A stretch of 64,000 nt of DNA from Sorex araneus (Eukaryota; Chordata; Mammalia; Eulipotyphla; Soricidae). Location of the stretch: contig NC_073312.1 of assembly GCF_027595985.1 (NCBI RefSeq), positions 10,972,926-11,036,925 on the forward strand. Direction: 5' to 3'. Of the stretch, positions 49,850 to 59,878 are shown piece by piece; within the stretch, counting starts at the first letter, position 1; each line of letters begins with the position of its first letter. A program made the position numbers and the translations under genes. A model generated the notes under the pieces. That model searched no databases. It was given only the letters and a program-made list of their open reading frames with translations, and had not been told where the DNA came from.

Positions 49850-50100
49850 TATGAAGCAATAGCACAGTGGGTAGGGCGTTTGCCTTGCATGAGGTCAACC
49901 CGGGTTCGATTCCTCTGTCCCTCTCAGAAAGCCCGACAAGCTACCGAGAGTATCCCGCCTGCATGGCAGAGCCTGGCAAGCTATCCGTGGCATATTTGAT
50001 ATGCCAAAAACAGTAACGACAAGTCTCACAGTGGAGACGTTACTGGTGCCCGCTCGAGCAAATCTGTGAACAACGACAGTGCTACAGTGACAGTGCTACA
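49850..50100 (+). mobile_element. Type B SINE between long direct repeats
   Basis: Head from about 49856 (AGCAATAGCACAGTGGGTAG), type B body, and a tail of CAGTGCTACAGTGACAGTG. It is flanked by a 58-bp direct duplication instead of the usual 7-20-bp duplication. Confidence 0.9.
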
Positions 50101-50158
50101 GTTCTCTAGTCTGGAGGTGTTTGGCAGATCTCCACCTTCTTCTCTGACTATGGACAAT
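50101..50158. repeat. Right copy of the 58-bp direct duplication
   Basis: It begins directly after the SINE tail and matches 49782-49839 at 53 of 58 positions. Confidence 0.9.
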
Positions 50159-50737
50159 CTCCCTGCCCCCTACCTTCAAAATAGTTTCACCTCTTTAAAA
50201 GGCCCCAGGCCCCTCCAATTAATCTTTTTCCTCCTCAGCCTTTGGCAACTACACTCTTTCTCCCCAGCAGTCTGTAGAGTTTCCCTTTTCTAGAAAGACA
50301 CTGGGTTGAATCCCGAGGCTCTCAGTATTTCTCATGCAGGTTCCTTTCTGTCATTTCATGACTTGCTGGTTCATTTCGTTTTATTCCTGAATCCTTTGCC
50401 TTGCCTGAAGGTATCATAGTTTGTAGATCTCTTCACTTCTGGAAAAAAGGGACATTTTCCAGCTTGCTTTGTTTTCAGGTCTTGGAGATTATGAATGAAG
50501 TTGTTAGAAACATTGTGTTTAAATTTTGGTGGGGTGGATTAAATTTCTCTTTGGGTAAATATCTAAGATCCTGCTGGCTAGATTGTAGTTTAACTCTGTT
50601 GGTTTTATCAGAACTGTCAAACTGGCTTCCAAAGCTAAGCTTCCTTTTGCATTCCTGACCCTCACCAGCCTTTGGCATTACCACGTGCTTGGGTTTTTGT
50701 TCTTTAATCTGTTTTAGTTACTGTGATTTACAATATA

Positions 50738-50981
50738 GGACTGGAGCGACGGCACAGCGAGCATTTGTCTTGCACTCGGCTTGCCCGGGTTCGATTCCTC
50801 CATCCCTCTCCGAGAGCCCAGCAAGCTACCGAGAATATCCCACCTGCACGGCAGAGCCTGGCAAGCTACCTGTGGCATATTCTATATGCCAAAAACAGTA
50901 ACAACAAATCTCACAATGGAGACGTTACTGGTGCCTGCTCCAGCAAATCCATGAACAGCGGGAAGACAATGCTACAGTGAA
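50738..50981 (+). mobile_element. Type B SINE with target-site duplication
   Basis: Head GGACTGGAGCGACGGCACAG, type B body and a short CAGTG tail. The 10-nt duplication GATTTACAAT flanks it (50725 and 50982). It sits in the younger L1 3' UTR. Confidence 0.9.
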
Positions 50982-51021
50982 GATTTACAATGTTACAAGA
51001 CTGTCCATGACAAGGTTTCTG

Positions 51022-51070
51022 TTAGTGTGATTTACAATGTTACAATACTGTCAGTGACTAGGTTTCCTGT
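51022..51070. repeat. Second unit of a tandem duplication in the L1 3' UTR
   Basis: The unit (TTAGTGTGATTTACAATGTT and on, about 47 nt) repeats sequence at 50982-51021, whose start continues before the SINE at about 50718. Confidence 0.75.
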
Positions 51071-52186
51071 ACAGGTCACTCCAGCATCCCGTGCCCTCAT
51101 GCCCCTACCCAGGGTGTTGGCTTTCTATCCCCGTTGACTCAGGGTGCCCTGCTCCCCACCATCTCTCTGCTCCCGCACTACACAATCACGGCCGTAGTAA
51201 GCTCCGTTCTGTAGATTGTGTTGCTTACTGGCCATTTGTTACCCTGTTATTGTGCCTCTTTATATCTCATATATGAGAAAGATCATTCTGTAACTGTCTC
51301 CTTCTGTCTGACTTCACTCAGCATGATCCTCTCCAATTCATCCATATAGCAGCAAATTGCACCATTTCATCTGTTCCTACACTCAAGTAGTACTCCATGC
51401 GTTTATGTACCATAATTTCTTTATGCAGCCATCTGTTCTTGGACACTTGGGTTGTTTCCAGATTTTGACTATTGTGAATAGTGTTGCAATAAACATAGGA
51501 GTGCAAATGTCGCTTCATAATTGAGTTTTTGAGCCCTTGGGGGCAGATGCCCAGAAGTGGAATTGCTGGGTCGTATGAAAGCTCAATTCCTAGTTTCAGG
51601 AGAAGTGTCCGTATTGTTTCTCAAAATTGTTGGGCCAGTTGACATTGGCAGCAGCTGTGGTTGAAGGTTTCTTCCCATCCCATTCCCCCAACAACCACAC
51701 CAACACTGGTTGTTTTTGTTATGTTTGGTGTTCCCTAATCTCATTAATGTGAGGGGAGACTTCCTTGTTTGTTTTGACTTGCATTTCCCTGATGCTCAGT
51801 GATGCAGAGCATTTTTTCATGTACCAGTTTGACCACCTGCGTGTCTTGTTTGAGGAAGTTTCTGTTTATTTCTCTCCCTATTTTTTGATGAGGTTGATTT
51901 TTATTGTTGATAAATTTCACCAGTGCTTAATATAACTCGGATACTAATCCTTTGTTGGATAAGAGGCAGACAAATATTTTCTCCCAGTTTGTGGAGTGTC
52001 TTTTAGTTCTAGTTATTATTTCTTTTTGGCTGCAGAACGTCTTAATTTGATATAGTCCTATTTGTTTATCTTTACTTCTGTTTCCTTAGCCAATGGCATT
52101 GAATCATCAAAGATACCTGTACATTCAATGTCATGAAGGGTTCTATCTATATTTTCCTCAATATAATTTATAAATTCAGGTTTGAT

Positions 52187-52394
52187 TTTGCACTGTGGCA
52201 CTGCCGTTACTCTTGTTACTTGTTGTTACTGTTTTTTTGCATATCGAATATGCCACCAGTAGCTTGCCAGGCTCTGCCATGTGGGCAGGATACTCTTGGT
52301 AGCTTGCCGGGCTCTCTGAGATGGATGGAGGAATCAAACCTGGGTCGACAGCGTGCAAGACAAACGCCCTACCCACAGTGCTATCGCTCCAGTC
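52187..52394 (-). mobile_element. Type B SINE, minus strand, in L1 ORF2
   Basis: Complement of the type B body and head (ending GCTATCGCTCCAGTC), flanked by CAGGTTTGAT (52177) and CAGGTCTGAT (52395), a duplication with one mismatch. The distal tail is shortened. Confidence 0.88.
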
Positions 52395-53083
52395 CAGGTC
52401 TGATATGAAAGTTTTAGAATGATTTTGAATTGAATTTGTCTGCATGGTGTGAGATAGGGGTCTAAATTCATTTTAAAAAATATGACTGATCAGTTTTCCC
52501 TAGACAACTTATTGAAAATAAGCTATTTTCCACTTCAGATTCTTTGTTCTTTTGTCAAAGATCAGCTGTCCTATAGCTGGGAATCTGTCTTTGGACTTTC
52601 AATATGTTCTATAGATTTGAGAGTCTGTCTTTATTCCAGTACACAGTGTCTTGATTACTGTGGCTTAATAATATAATTTAAAGTTGGGAAAGTAAAACCT
52701 CCCATCTGCTTTTGTCCTCTGATTGTTTTGGCTACTCAGAGTTTTAAAAATTCATTTCAATAGCATTTTATCTATGTTTTTAAAAATGTAACGGGGATCT
52801 TTATAGGGATCACATTGGATCTGTACAGTGTTTTTTGTCATTTTGACAGTATTAAACCCTACAACACCAACAGGACATGTGTTTTTCTTTTCTTGTGTCT
52901 TTAGTTTCTTTTAGTAGTAATTCATAGCTTACTATACATAAAGTCTCTTACTTCTTTTGTTAAGCTGATTCCTAAGTATTTGATTATTTTAGACACAATT
53001 GTGAATTGAATTGGTTTTTGTGAATGTGAATGGAATTGCATATAGAAATGCCATGGATTTTTACCTGTTGATTTTGTAGCCTC

Positions 53084-53434
53084 CCGTGTTACTGTATTGG
53101 AAGTCCTTGCCATAGCAGTTGTAGCACTGTAGCACTGTCATCCCATTGTTCATTGATTTGCTTGAGTGGGCACCAGTAACGTCTCCATTGTGATACCTGT
53201 TGTTACTGTTTTTGGCATATTGAATACGCCACGGGTAGCTTGCCAGGCTCTGCCATGTGGGCGGGATACTCTCGGTAGCTTGCCGGGCTCTCTGAGAGGG
53301 ACGGAGGAATCCAACCTGGGTCAGCTACGTGCAAGGCTAACGCCCTATCCATTGTGCTATCACTCTAGCAATTAGACAAGGAAAGGAGATTAAACTTGGA
53401 AAAGAAGTCAAACTAGGTCTATTTGTAGTATGTG
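53084..53434 (+). mobile_element. Inverted 5' end of the younger L1
   Basis: After the junction near 53084 the orientation flips. TATTGGAAGTCCTTGCC is sense ORF2 (reverse transcriptase region), interrupted by a type B SINE, and resumes at AATTAGACAAGGAAAGGAGA to about 53434. This matches the 5' inversion made by twin priming. Confidence 0.7.
53121..53366 (-). mobile_element. Type B SINE, minus strand, in the inverted L1 end
   Basis: The CAGTG tail complement (GTAGCACTGTAGCACTGTCA) comes first, then the body and the head complement. It splits sense ORF2 sequence, with a diverged duplication around TAGCAGTT and TAGCAATT. Confidence 0.9.
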
Positions 53435-53435
53435 G

Positions 53436-53570
53436 GTTTTAGCCCTTCTAATGGATGTATAGAGATTTCCTACAGCTGTTTTGCTTTAATTTTCATTTCC
53501 CTCATAGTGTATGATGGTGATTGTCCTTTCATTTGCTTATTTTCTGTCTGTGTACCTTCTTTAGTGAGAT
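53436..53570 (-). mobile_element. Old L1 relic, right part
   Basis: AGCCCTTCTAATGGATGTAT and TTAATTTTCATTTCCC continue the antisense 3' UTR order of the old L1 that broke off at about 50717. Confidence 0.6.
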
Positions 53571-53573
53571 TGA

Positions 53574-54362
53574 TGTAGGCAGGTAGCTAGGAAAGGGCCC
53601 CCATGGCAGTGAAATTCCTAGAAAGTAGTAAAACCAATAGCCCCAAAGCTGCAGAAAGTCCAGGAATCCCGATAAGACATTTTATTTGGTGCCAGGGACT
53701 CAGAGAAAGCTGGAACCCTCTGGAAAGAATCTTCAGGAGTAACAAAGGGTCAAAGAAAATAATTTCAAAGACCATCAACCATTCCCAACTCTACTCCCTT
53801 GGCACCCACCTTAGCAACTGACTCTTACCTAGCTAGAAGCCCCAAACAAAACAGCTTGGAAAAAACCCTATAAAAAGCTTCCTTGACAAAGGAAGCACTT
53901 GCATATGCTGCCCAAGTCCACGTGTTGCTTGTGTCCCCGTGGCCAAGCGCAGGTGCTGGAGCAGATGTGGTGCCCGAGCACACGTGTCGCTCCAGTCTCC
54001 CATCTTGAGGTGTGTAATGGGGCTCTCTCCATCTTTGGAGAAGCCCCCATTCTCTCTTGAGCGTGTGACTTTTCTTCTCTTTCTCTCCCTCCTCTTCTTC
54101 CTCAAAAATCCTCCAAGTCAACTCGGTTTTTACTTCACTACTTGTCTACTCCTGAAATTCTTTTCTGTAGGGACAAAGACCTGTAAACCTGGGTAAGGCC
54201 CAGGACTGACTTTCCTTTCTTGCAAAGAGCAATTTCTCTATCCAGCCTGAGTCCATGGTTCCCTGAGAAATCGGCTGGTGGGGATTAACTCCAATGCTGT
54301 GAAGATCCCAAGTTGACATCAGGTGTGGCTTCACAGCTCCCTCGTGGGTCTGGAAGAGCTAC
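53574..54362 (+). mobile_element. Probable endogenous retrovirus LTR
   Basis: A segment of about 790 bp begins TGTAGGCAGG, has a TATA-like CTATAAAAAGC at about 53868, and a U5-like 3' part (GAAATTCTTTTCTGTAGGGA near 54152). It is followed directly by a lysine-tRNA-like primer-binding site. These are the parts of a proviral 5' LTR. No retroviral gene follows, so it is a remnant. The LTR edges are inferred. Confidence 0.45.
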
Positions 54363-54378
54363 TGGCGCATGCAGGGAC
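54363..54378 (+). other. Lysine-tRNA-like retroviral primer-binding site
   Basis: TGGCGCATGCAGGGAC resembles the lysine-tRNA primer-binding site, with a shortened, changed middle. It lies at the 3' end of the LTR-like segment, where such a site belongs. Confidence 0.45.
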
Positions 54379-55107
54379 TCATCTCAGACTTCATCAGTCC
54401 TAACCTCCCAGCCTGTCCTGGGGTGGCAGCGATGGATCAGGAGATAGTGGCACTCTCTCTCCTTTCTGCTTTGCATAAACCACCTGTGGGGGCCCACTGA
54501 CTTCATATTATATAGTTATTTCACATATATATTTTTTTAAAAAAGTAGGTGATTTTCTTTGTGTTGCACTTTAAGTCTCCCCGTAGGTTCTGGATAGGGC
54601 CTTCCTCAGAGCCATGCTGTACTGCATCTTTTCTGGTTGACAGTGCCTTTCCTTGGTCTTCATTCCTGACAATGTACCTGGATGTCGTGTTCCAATTTGG
54701 CAATTACTCTCTACCAGCTTTTCACACCGTTAGTCCAGCACCAGTGACATCTGCTGTTGCTGACTCCAAGACCATTGTCTAATTACGGGTTGGTAATTAT
54801 TTCTGTAAGACAAAGCTCCTATTCTTGCTTCCATTACTCAGAGCTTTATGTACAGAATTTTCATTTTTTAAATTGAGGTCTTTGAGGTCTGTTCTGAGTC
54901 AAGTCTTGGGATCATGCATTCTCTTTCCTCTGACCTCAGGCTGGGTGCCATTGAAACCCCTCCACTGACGTTTTCTATTAGAATTTCCTTAAAATTCCTG
55001 TAGACATCCTTTTTAATCACCTTAATCATTTTTTTGGTGATATGCATTCTTATGAATTTTGTTTCTTCCTCTATTTTATGAACATATACTTGGAAAAAAT
55101 ACCTTGT
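54379..55107. other. Intron, possibly ERV leader then ordinary DNA
   Basis: The first about 130 bp could be retroviral leader. No gag-like reading frame was seen. The rest is unremarkable. Confidence 0.4.
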
Positions 55108-55310
55108 TTCGGGTCAGAGAGATAGAACAGCAGGTAGGAAGTGCTGTGGATGGGGCAGTTGCCTTGTGTGTGGCTGAACCTGGATTGTCCCCAAGACCAC
55201 ATATGGTCCCCCAAGCTTGGCCAGGAGGAAATCCTGAGTGCAGAGCCAGAAGTATACACTGAGCATTGCTGGGTATGATCCCCAAACCAAAAACAGAGAA
55301 ATAAAGCCAA
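55108..55310 (+). mobile_element. Type A SINE with a short internal insertion
   Basis: Head GGTCAGAGAGATAGAACAGC is followed by about 20 extra bases before GGCAGTTGCCTTGTGTGTGG, and then the body and A-rich tail. Confidence 0.8.
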
Positions 55311-55348
55311 ACCAGCCTCAATATCTTATCATTATTATTATTATTATC

Positions 55349-55557
55349 TTTTTTTTCATTTTGGGGCCACACCGGACAGTTTTCATGCCTTATTCCTGGT
55401 TCTGCACTTAGTAAACCACTCCTGGTGTGCTGAGGGTACCACACTTTGTACCAGGGATTGAATCTGAGTTGGCTGATTCTGGGTAGGCTGTGTGCCAGGC
55501 GGAATCTGGGTCAGTTGCAGGCAAGCACCCTACTTGTTGTACTATCACTCCAACCCT
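55349..55557 (-). mobile_element. Type A SINE, minus strand, with internal duplication
   Basis: It has a T-rich start, the body complement, then two versions of GAATCTGAGTTGGCT/GAATCTGGGTCAGTT before the head complement. It faces the copy at 55108 tail to tail across an ATT-repeat spacer. Confidence 0.8.
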
Positions 55558-58500
55558 TGTTCTCATTCTCTTATTGCAATCTCAGTTCTCCCATTTAATG
55601 CTTCTGAGAATTATCATGACTCTTTTTTTTTTTTGCTATTTACTTTAATCATTTCAAAGTTCATCATCAGAGACACTGGCTTTTTCCTAGGACTCTGACA
55701 TCTGGACTCATTTTCAACTGGAGTATAGTTTTGGAAGCCTGCTTTGAAGGGTTGGCTGGAAACAGTGACCATCCCCCTTTAGGCTCCACCTCTTCTTCAA
55801 AGTCACTTAGACAGATAGTAATAGTGTGTGTACTCCGACATCCCTCCCCTCCCCCCAACTAACCTACATAAAATAAAGCATGTCCTTAAAGCTATCATTC
55901 TGTGTTGTTTTCATGAAGTGAGAAGGTAAGAGGATGCCTGACCACAAAGAACAGAATAATGAGAACCCCCATTAAATCCTGCTTCCTTTGTGCTGCAGAA
56001 ACTACATTTAACACCGGAGGATCTCAGCACCAACTCTGTTTATTTTGACTGTGACTCCCTCGTTCTAATGAGTTCTGAGAATTTTAAAGGAATTCCTGGG
56101 AATTTTCATTGAGTTCCTAGGCCGCAGTGAGATGTGCTTAGGAATTCCCCTTCTTACAAGATTCATGCATCTGGGTCTTGACCCCAGACTGCACTTTCTG
56201 GGCTGATGATTTTATGCAAGGAGATGGCTGAGAGTGTCCAGGTCAAGGGCCTGTGCCCTGGGTCACAGATCTCGTGTGTCAGTATGGAGCTGCTGAGACG
56301 GTGCCTATGGGAGTCACCAGGTGGTCTTCTGTCCTCATATCTACAGAGACCCCACCTCTAACATGGTGTGGAACGTGCCTGATGAGTCTTAACATGCTGA
56401 TCAAGTCAGCAATTCCAGCCTTATAGTAATATTCTCAATTTTCTTTGCTTTGTGCATCATTTTTGTTGTTCTTACATAAGGTTTAATACTTTCTCAGGGG
56501 TTTTTTTTTTCACTCTTTTTCCTTTGGGGTAGCATATCAGTATTATTTCTGGTGACTATACTGTCCAGCAAGGACAGGTGCTAACTCCGACCCAGAAGGA
56601 TTAGATAAAAGGATTCAAAAAGAAGATTTCAAGCACCCACCCCCCTCAGTTTATTGAATTCTCCCTGGGATTTTTAATTTCTCTACAAAAGATAATTCTT
56701 TTTTCTTAGGTTCCCTCCCCCGTTCATTTCTTTCAGCATGCATGCTTATCACATATCTTTAATTAAAATGAACTTATAGTTTGGGGCTGAATTTGAGTTA
56801 GTGGCATTCTCTGTTTCTCCTTTGTGATACAAATATTTGAATGCATTCTGTAATTGGAGAAGATCCCAAATACATTCCAAAATAAGCTAAATTTGGGTGA
56901 CATCACTAAACTAAACTTTGAAATGCCATATAAAACTGATGGATAAATTGGGTGGGAGGGAGGAGAGAGATAAAGTAGACTATTTGCACATCAAGATGAA
57001 AAGGATCTTAAGAAGGGAGGGAGGTACTTTTTCTAATTTATGTGAGACTAGTCAATGAAAATTATTTCTTAAATAAAAGGGGGCTAGATTTTGACAGGGC
57101 TTTTCATTATTAGAATCTCTCTTAATGGATGTCCTTCTCCCCTCAAATAAAGAAAGAAGCATGAAATGGCAGTTTGAAGGCATGTTTTATTGTATATGGA
57201 TTTTTCTTTTGAGGAGGGCAAATTGCCATTATCTATCTAAGTCACTTTAGAGGTAGTGGAGTTTAAAAGAAATTGTCTTTGTTTATAGTCATATCTTCAA
57301 AATAGACTTCCAAAACTTGACTTTGGCTTATGCTGAGTTCCATCTGTACATAATTGTATCCACAGACACTCGTATCCCTTAGTGTGTACATCTGCAAATA
57401 ATTGTGATTTCAATTGCCACTACACAGGATGGGTTTGAGGCTATGTCTAACTAAAAACAGTGGAGAGATGAAGCAATTATCTGGATAATTCAAGCTCCAA
57501 AGCAAGAATATCTCATATTCTGCCTTCAATTTTCTGGAGCTTTCAGTTGAGGAGATGTTTTGATTGAAATCAACTGGGTAATCTCCTCAGTTTTCCACTT
57601 CACTTTGTATTTGTAAACACAGCTGTTGTGTGATTGACACTGAAAAAAAATTCTTTTTCTTTGGAAATTACGACTTTCTCAAGGTCACAGTTCTTGCTCT
57701 CAAGATGGTGTACTCGAATCCACGTTAAGAGGCAAAATGTGTTGCCGAAGGCTGCGGGCGTCTCATCGCAGTGAATGGAGGGATGGGTGACCAGTTGGTT
57801 TTCCCTGTCCTCGGATTGAATACACTTCTGGTGATGTTTCTTGAGAAAAGAAATAATAGTCTAGCTGGCACTGTCAACTTCCGAGCACAGAACAAAAGCT
57901 CCCATCTTAACCTGCATCGAGCAATCACAAAAGCGCACATCTAATCCTGCATCTAGCCTAGCAAACAATATCCAATTGACCATGTTGAGAACAATATCCA
58001 ATTTGACCATTCTAACAGTTCCAGATGGTACCTGCTTCTGATGGGCCCTGTTTACTGCCAAAGTGGAACTTGAGCCAATGCATTTTAATTCCTTTCCCAA
58101 ACTCATCTGCATCCTGTGGTAATGTGTATTAAGAGCCATTGAACTGCTGTATGGACTCAACAATGCAGAGACACAGGGCTGAAGGCTGTGGAGACCTGAG
58201 GGACTCTGCATTTTTGCATCTGAATGAGGGCAGGGGGAGAAGTGAGAAATTGTGTGGTGGAGATTTGTTTTGACAGATTTGGTTCTCCAAGGCCTCTCTG
58301 TTTTCTCAGTCTCTTCCAGACAATTTGAAATGCTCACAAGCAAGATACTTGGACGAAAGCTAGGGGACGAGGAACCTCCTTGGTGACAGGTTCTTGGAAA
58401 TATGTGAATTGGTTTCTTTTCCTATTGTTGGTTTGCAAACTTCTCTAAGTTCTTCTGGCCAAAGGCACTCCATCAAGGAGCTTCAATATCTAAGAGCATT

Positions 58501-59702
58501 GTTTTGCGAAGCCACACCACTTCAGAATTCCAGTGTGTTGGGAAGTCATAAATTATCCATTAGGTGAAAATGCATGCATCATAAGGAAGGCCTTGTTTGG
58601 AGGATTGAGAGACATTTTATTAATCTCACAGAGAATATAGTAGGTGAGAGCGTGAGGTTTTGGAGCATGTGCTGTGGTTTCAGTTCTCAACTGCACAAGT
58701 CTTAGCAGCTGGATAAACGGAAACTTGGCAAGGCTCAGATCCATCACCTGCGAATGGGATCATCGTATTCAACTCACTTTATAGGGTCATTTTGAAGATT
58801 GCAGGGTCAGTGTCATCTGCAACTCAAAGGGAGCATGGACGTCATGAGCGTTCATGTCTTTGTTTGCTCACAGACATCTGTATGCAGAGGCTCAGATTTA
58901 CTTGTGCTCCTTGGAGCAAAGAAGGTAGAGGTTTTGCTTAGTGAAGTAGGTCCAGGATCCTGTGTCACTCAGAGATGGCACAGAACTTCTTTAAATCTGT
59001 CCCTTCTAGTCATCCTTGTTGCACTAGGAGCTTAGTTAGGGTAAGGTGTCAGGAAGGGCAAATGTTCCAATCTGGTCATTGGCTCCTTCTTCAGGTACTT
59101 TGGTCTTTGAGTGATGGGATTTGAAGAGAAGTCTGTTTCTGGAACATGCCTCTCTGTAGAGGTGATTTGGTTACTGTTTATGAGAAATAAAATGTCACTG
59201 GGTCCGGGTTTCAGGGTTAATTTCTGCTACATGTAGAGATGGGTATGGTGCCCCCTGAGCAGAGGGTGGGAGAAGTTTGGGTGCAGGGCAGTCACTGTGT
59301 TTAGGCTTGGCTCTCCCCATCCAGCCAGGACTGAGCAGTGAGCTATGGCATCCTAACTAAGGGTGGGAGTCAAATGGTGTGCCTATGGGTGGGGGAGAGG
59401 GGCTTGAGTCAGCCCTGGCATAGCAGAGGGACCCAGGGAACTGAGGGCTTTGGGTGATGATGCTGTTGTCTGGAGTCTGGAGTCATTTGGATTTTCTTGG
59501 GGTTGAATGAAGCTGAGAGAATTCCAGAAAAAAGTGGTTTCCTCATTATTACAGTGCTCCCCAGAGAAACTAGGGATGCCTTCTGTAGCTGTTTTTTTAC
59601 TCTCTATAAAGAACTGGGATTTATCAGATCTAGTGAGACTCCAAGGGACCTGTTATATCCTTTGCTGACCCTTGGCTCATATAAGGGCATCACTACAAGG
59701 CT
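55558..59702. other. Intron, mostly nothing recognised
   Basis: Contains a MIR relic (listed) and a minus-strand open frame of 160 codons at 57861-58343 that I do not recognise. A 20-nt phrase around CAATATCCAATTGACCAT repeats at about 57966 and 57990. Confidence 0.45.
58646..58805 (+). repeat. MIR-type SINE relic
   Basis: GAGCGTGAGGTTTTGGAGCA, then a CACAAGTCTTAGCAGCTGGA segment and TTATAGGGTCATTTTGAAGA are in MIR order. Confidence 0.55.
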
Positions 59703-59878
59703 CTATATTTATTTACGTTTGGGGACCAAGTCCTATGGGGCTCAAGTTCTTTTTCTGACTTTGTGCTTAGGGGTGACTCCTGGTGGTGGTTGGGAGACTA
59801 TGCAGTGTCTAGGATGTGAACGAGCATTGGCTATACACAAGGCAAATGCCTTCAACCCTGTACTGTCTTTGGCCTCTC
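59703..59878 (-). mobile_element. Diverged type A SINE, minus strand
   Basis: It has TTTATTTACGTTTGGGGACC, GGGGTGACTCCTGGTGGTGG, and the head-like complement AAGGCAAATGCCTTCAACCC with CTGTACTGTC. Confidence 0.65.

Larger units (their letters stand above)
49157..50717 (-). mobile_element. Old L1 3' UTR relics, minus strand, left part
   Basis: Antisense L1 3' UTR phrases are present: AATTGTAAATAATGCTGTAT near 49240, AACAGCTTTATTGAGATATA near 49350, and TCAAACTGGCTTCCAAAGC near 50617. They may be from more than one insertion. The old element seems to resume at about 53436 after the younger insertion. It contains the type B SINE at about 49850. Confidence 0.65.
50718..53083 (-). mobile_element. 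Younger L1, minus strand: 3' UTR and part of ORF2
   Basis: In antisense order it shows the 3' UTR (ATGAGAAAGATCATTCTGTA, GGACACTTGGGTTGTTTCCA, CCAGAAGTGGAATTGCTGGG) and then ORF2 C-terminal DNA up to GTTGATTTTGTAGCCT at about 53080. It inserted within the old L1 at a shared GTTTTAG (50711 and 53436). No intact ORF remains. Three type B SINEs have inserted in it or in its inverted end. This is a decayed host retrotransposon. Confidence 0.75.

Noticed and set aside
52922-53113. Open frames within the L1 ORF2 region
   Set aside because: They are fragments of a decayed retrotransposon, split by SINEs and an inversion.
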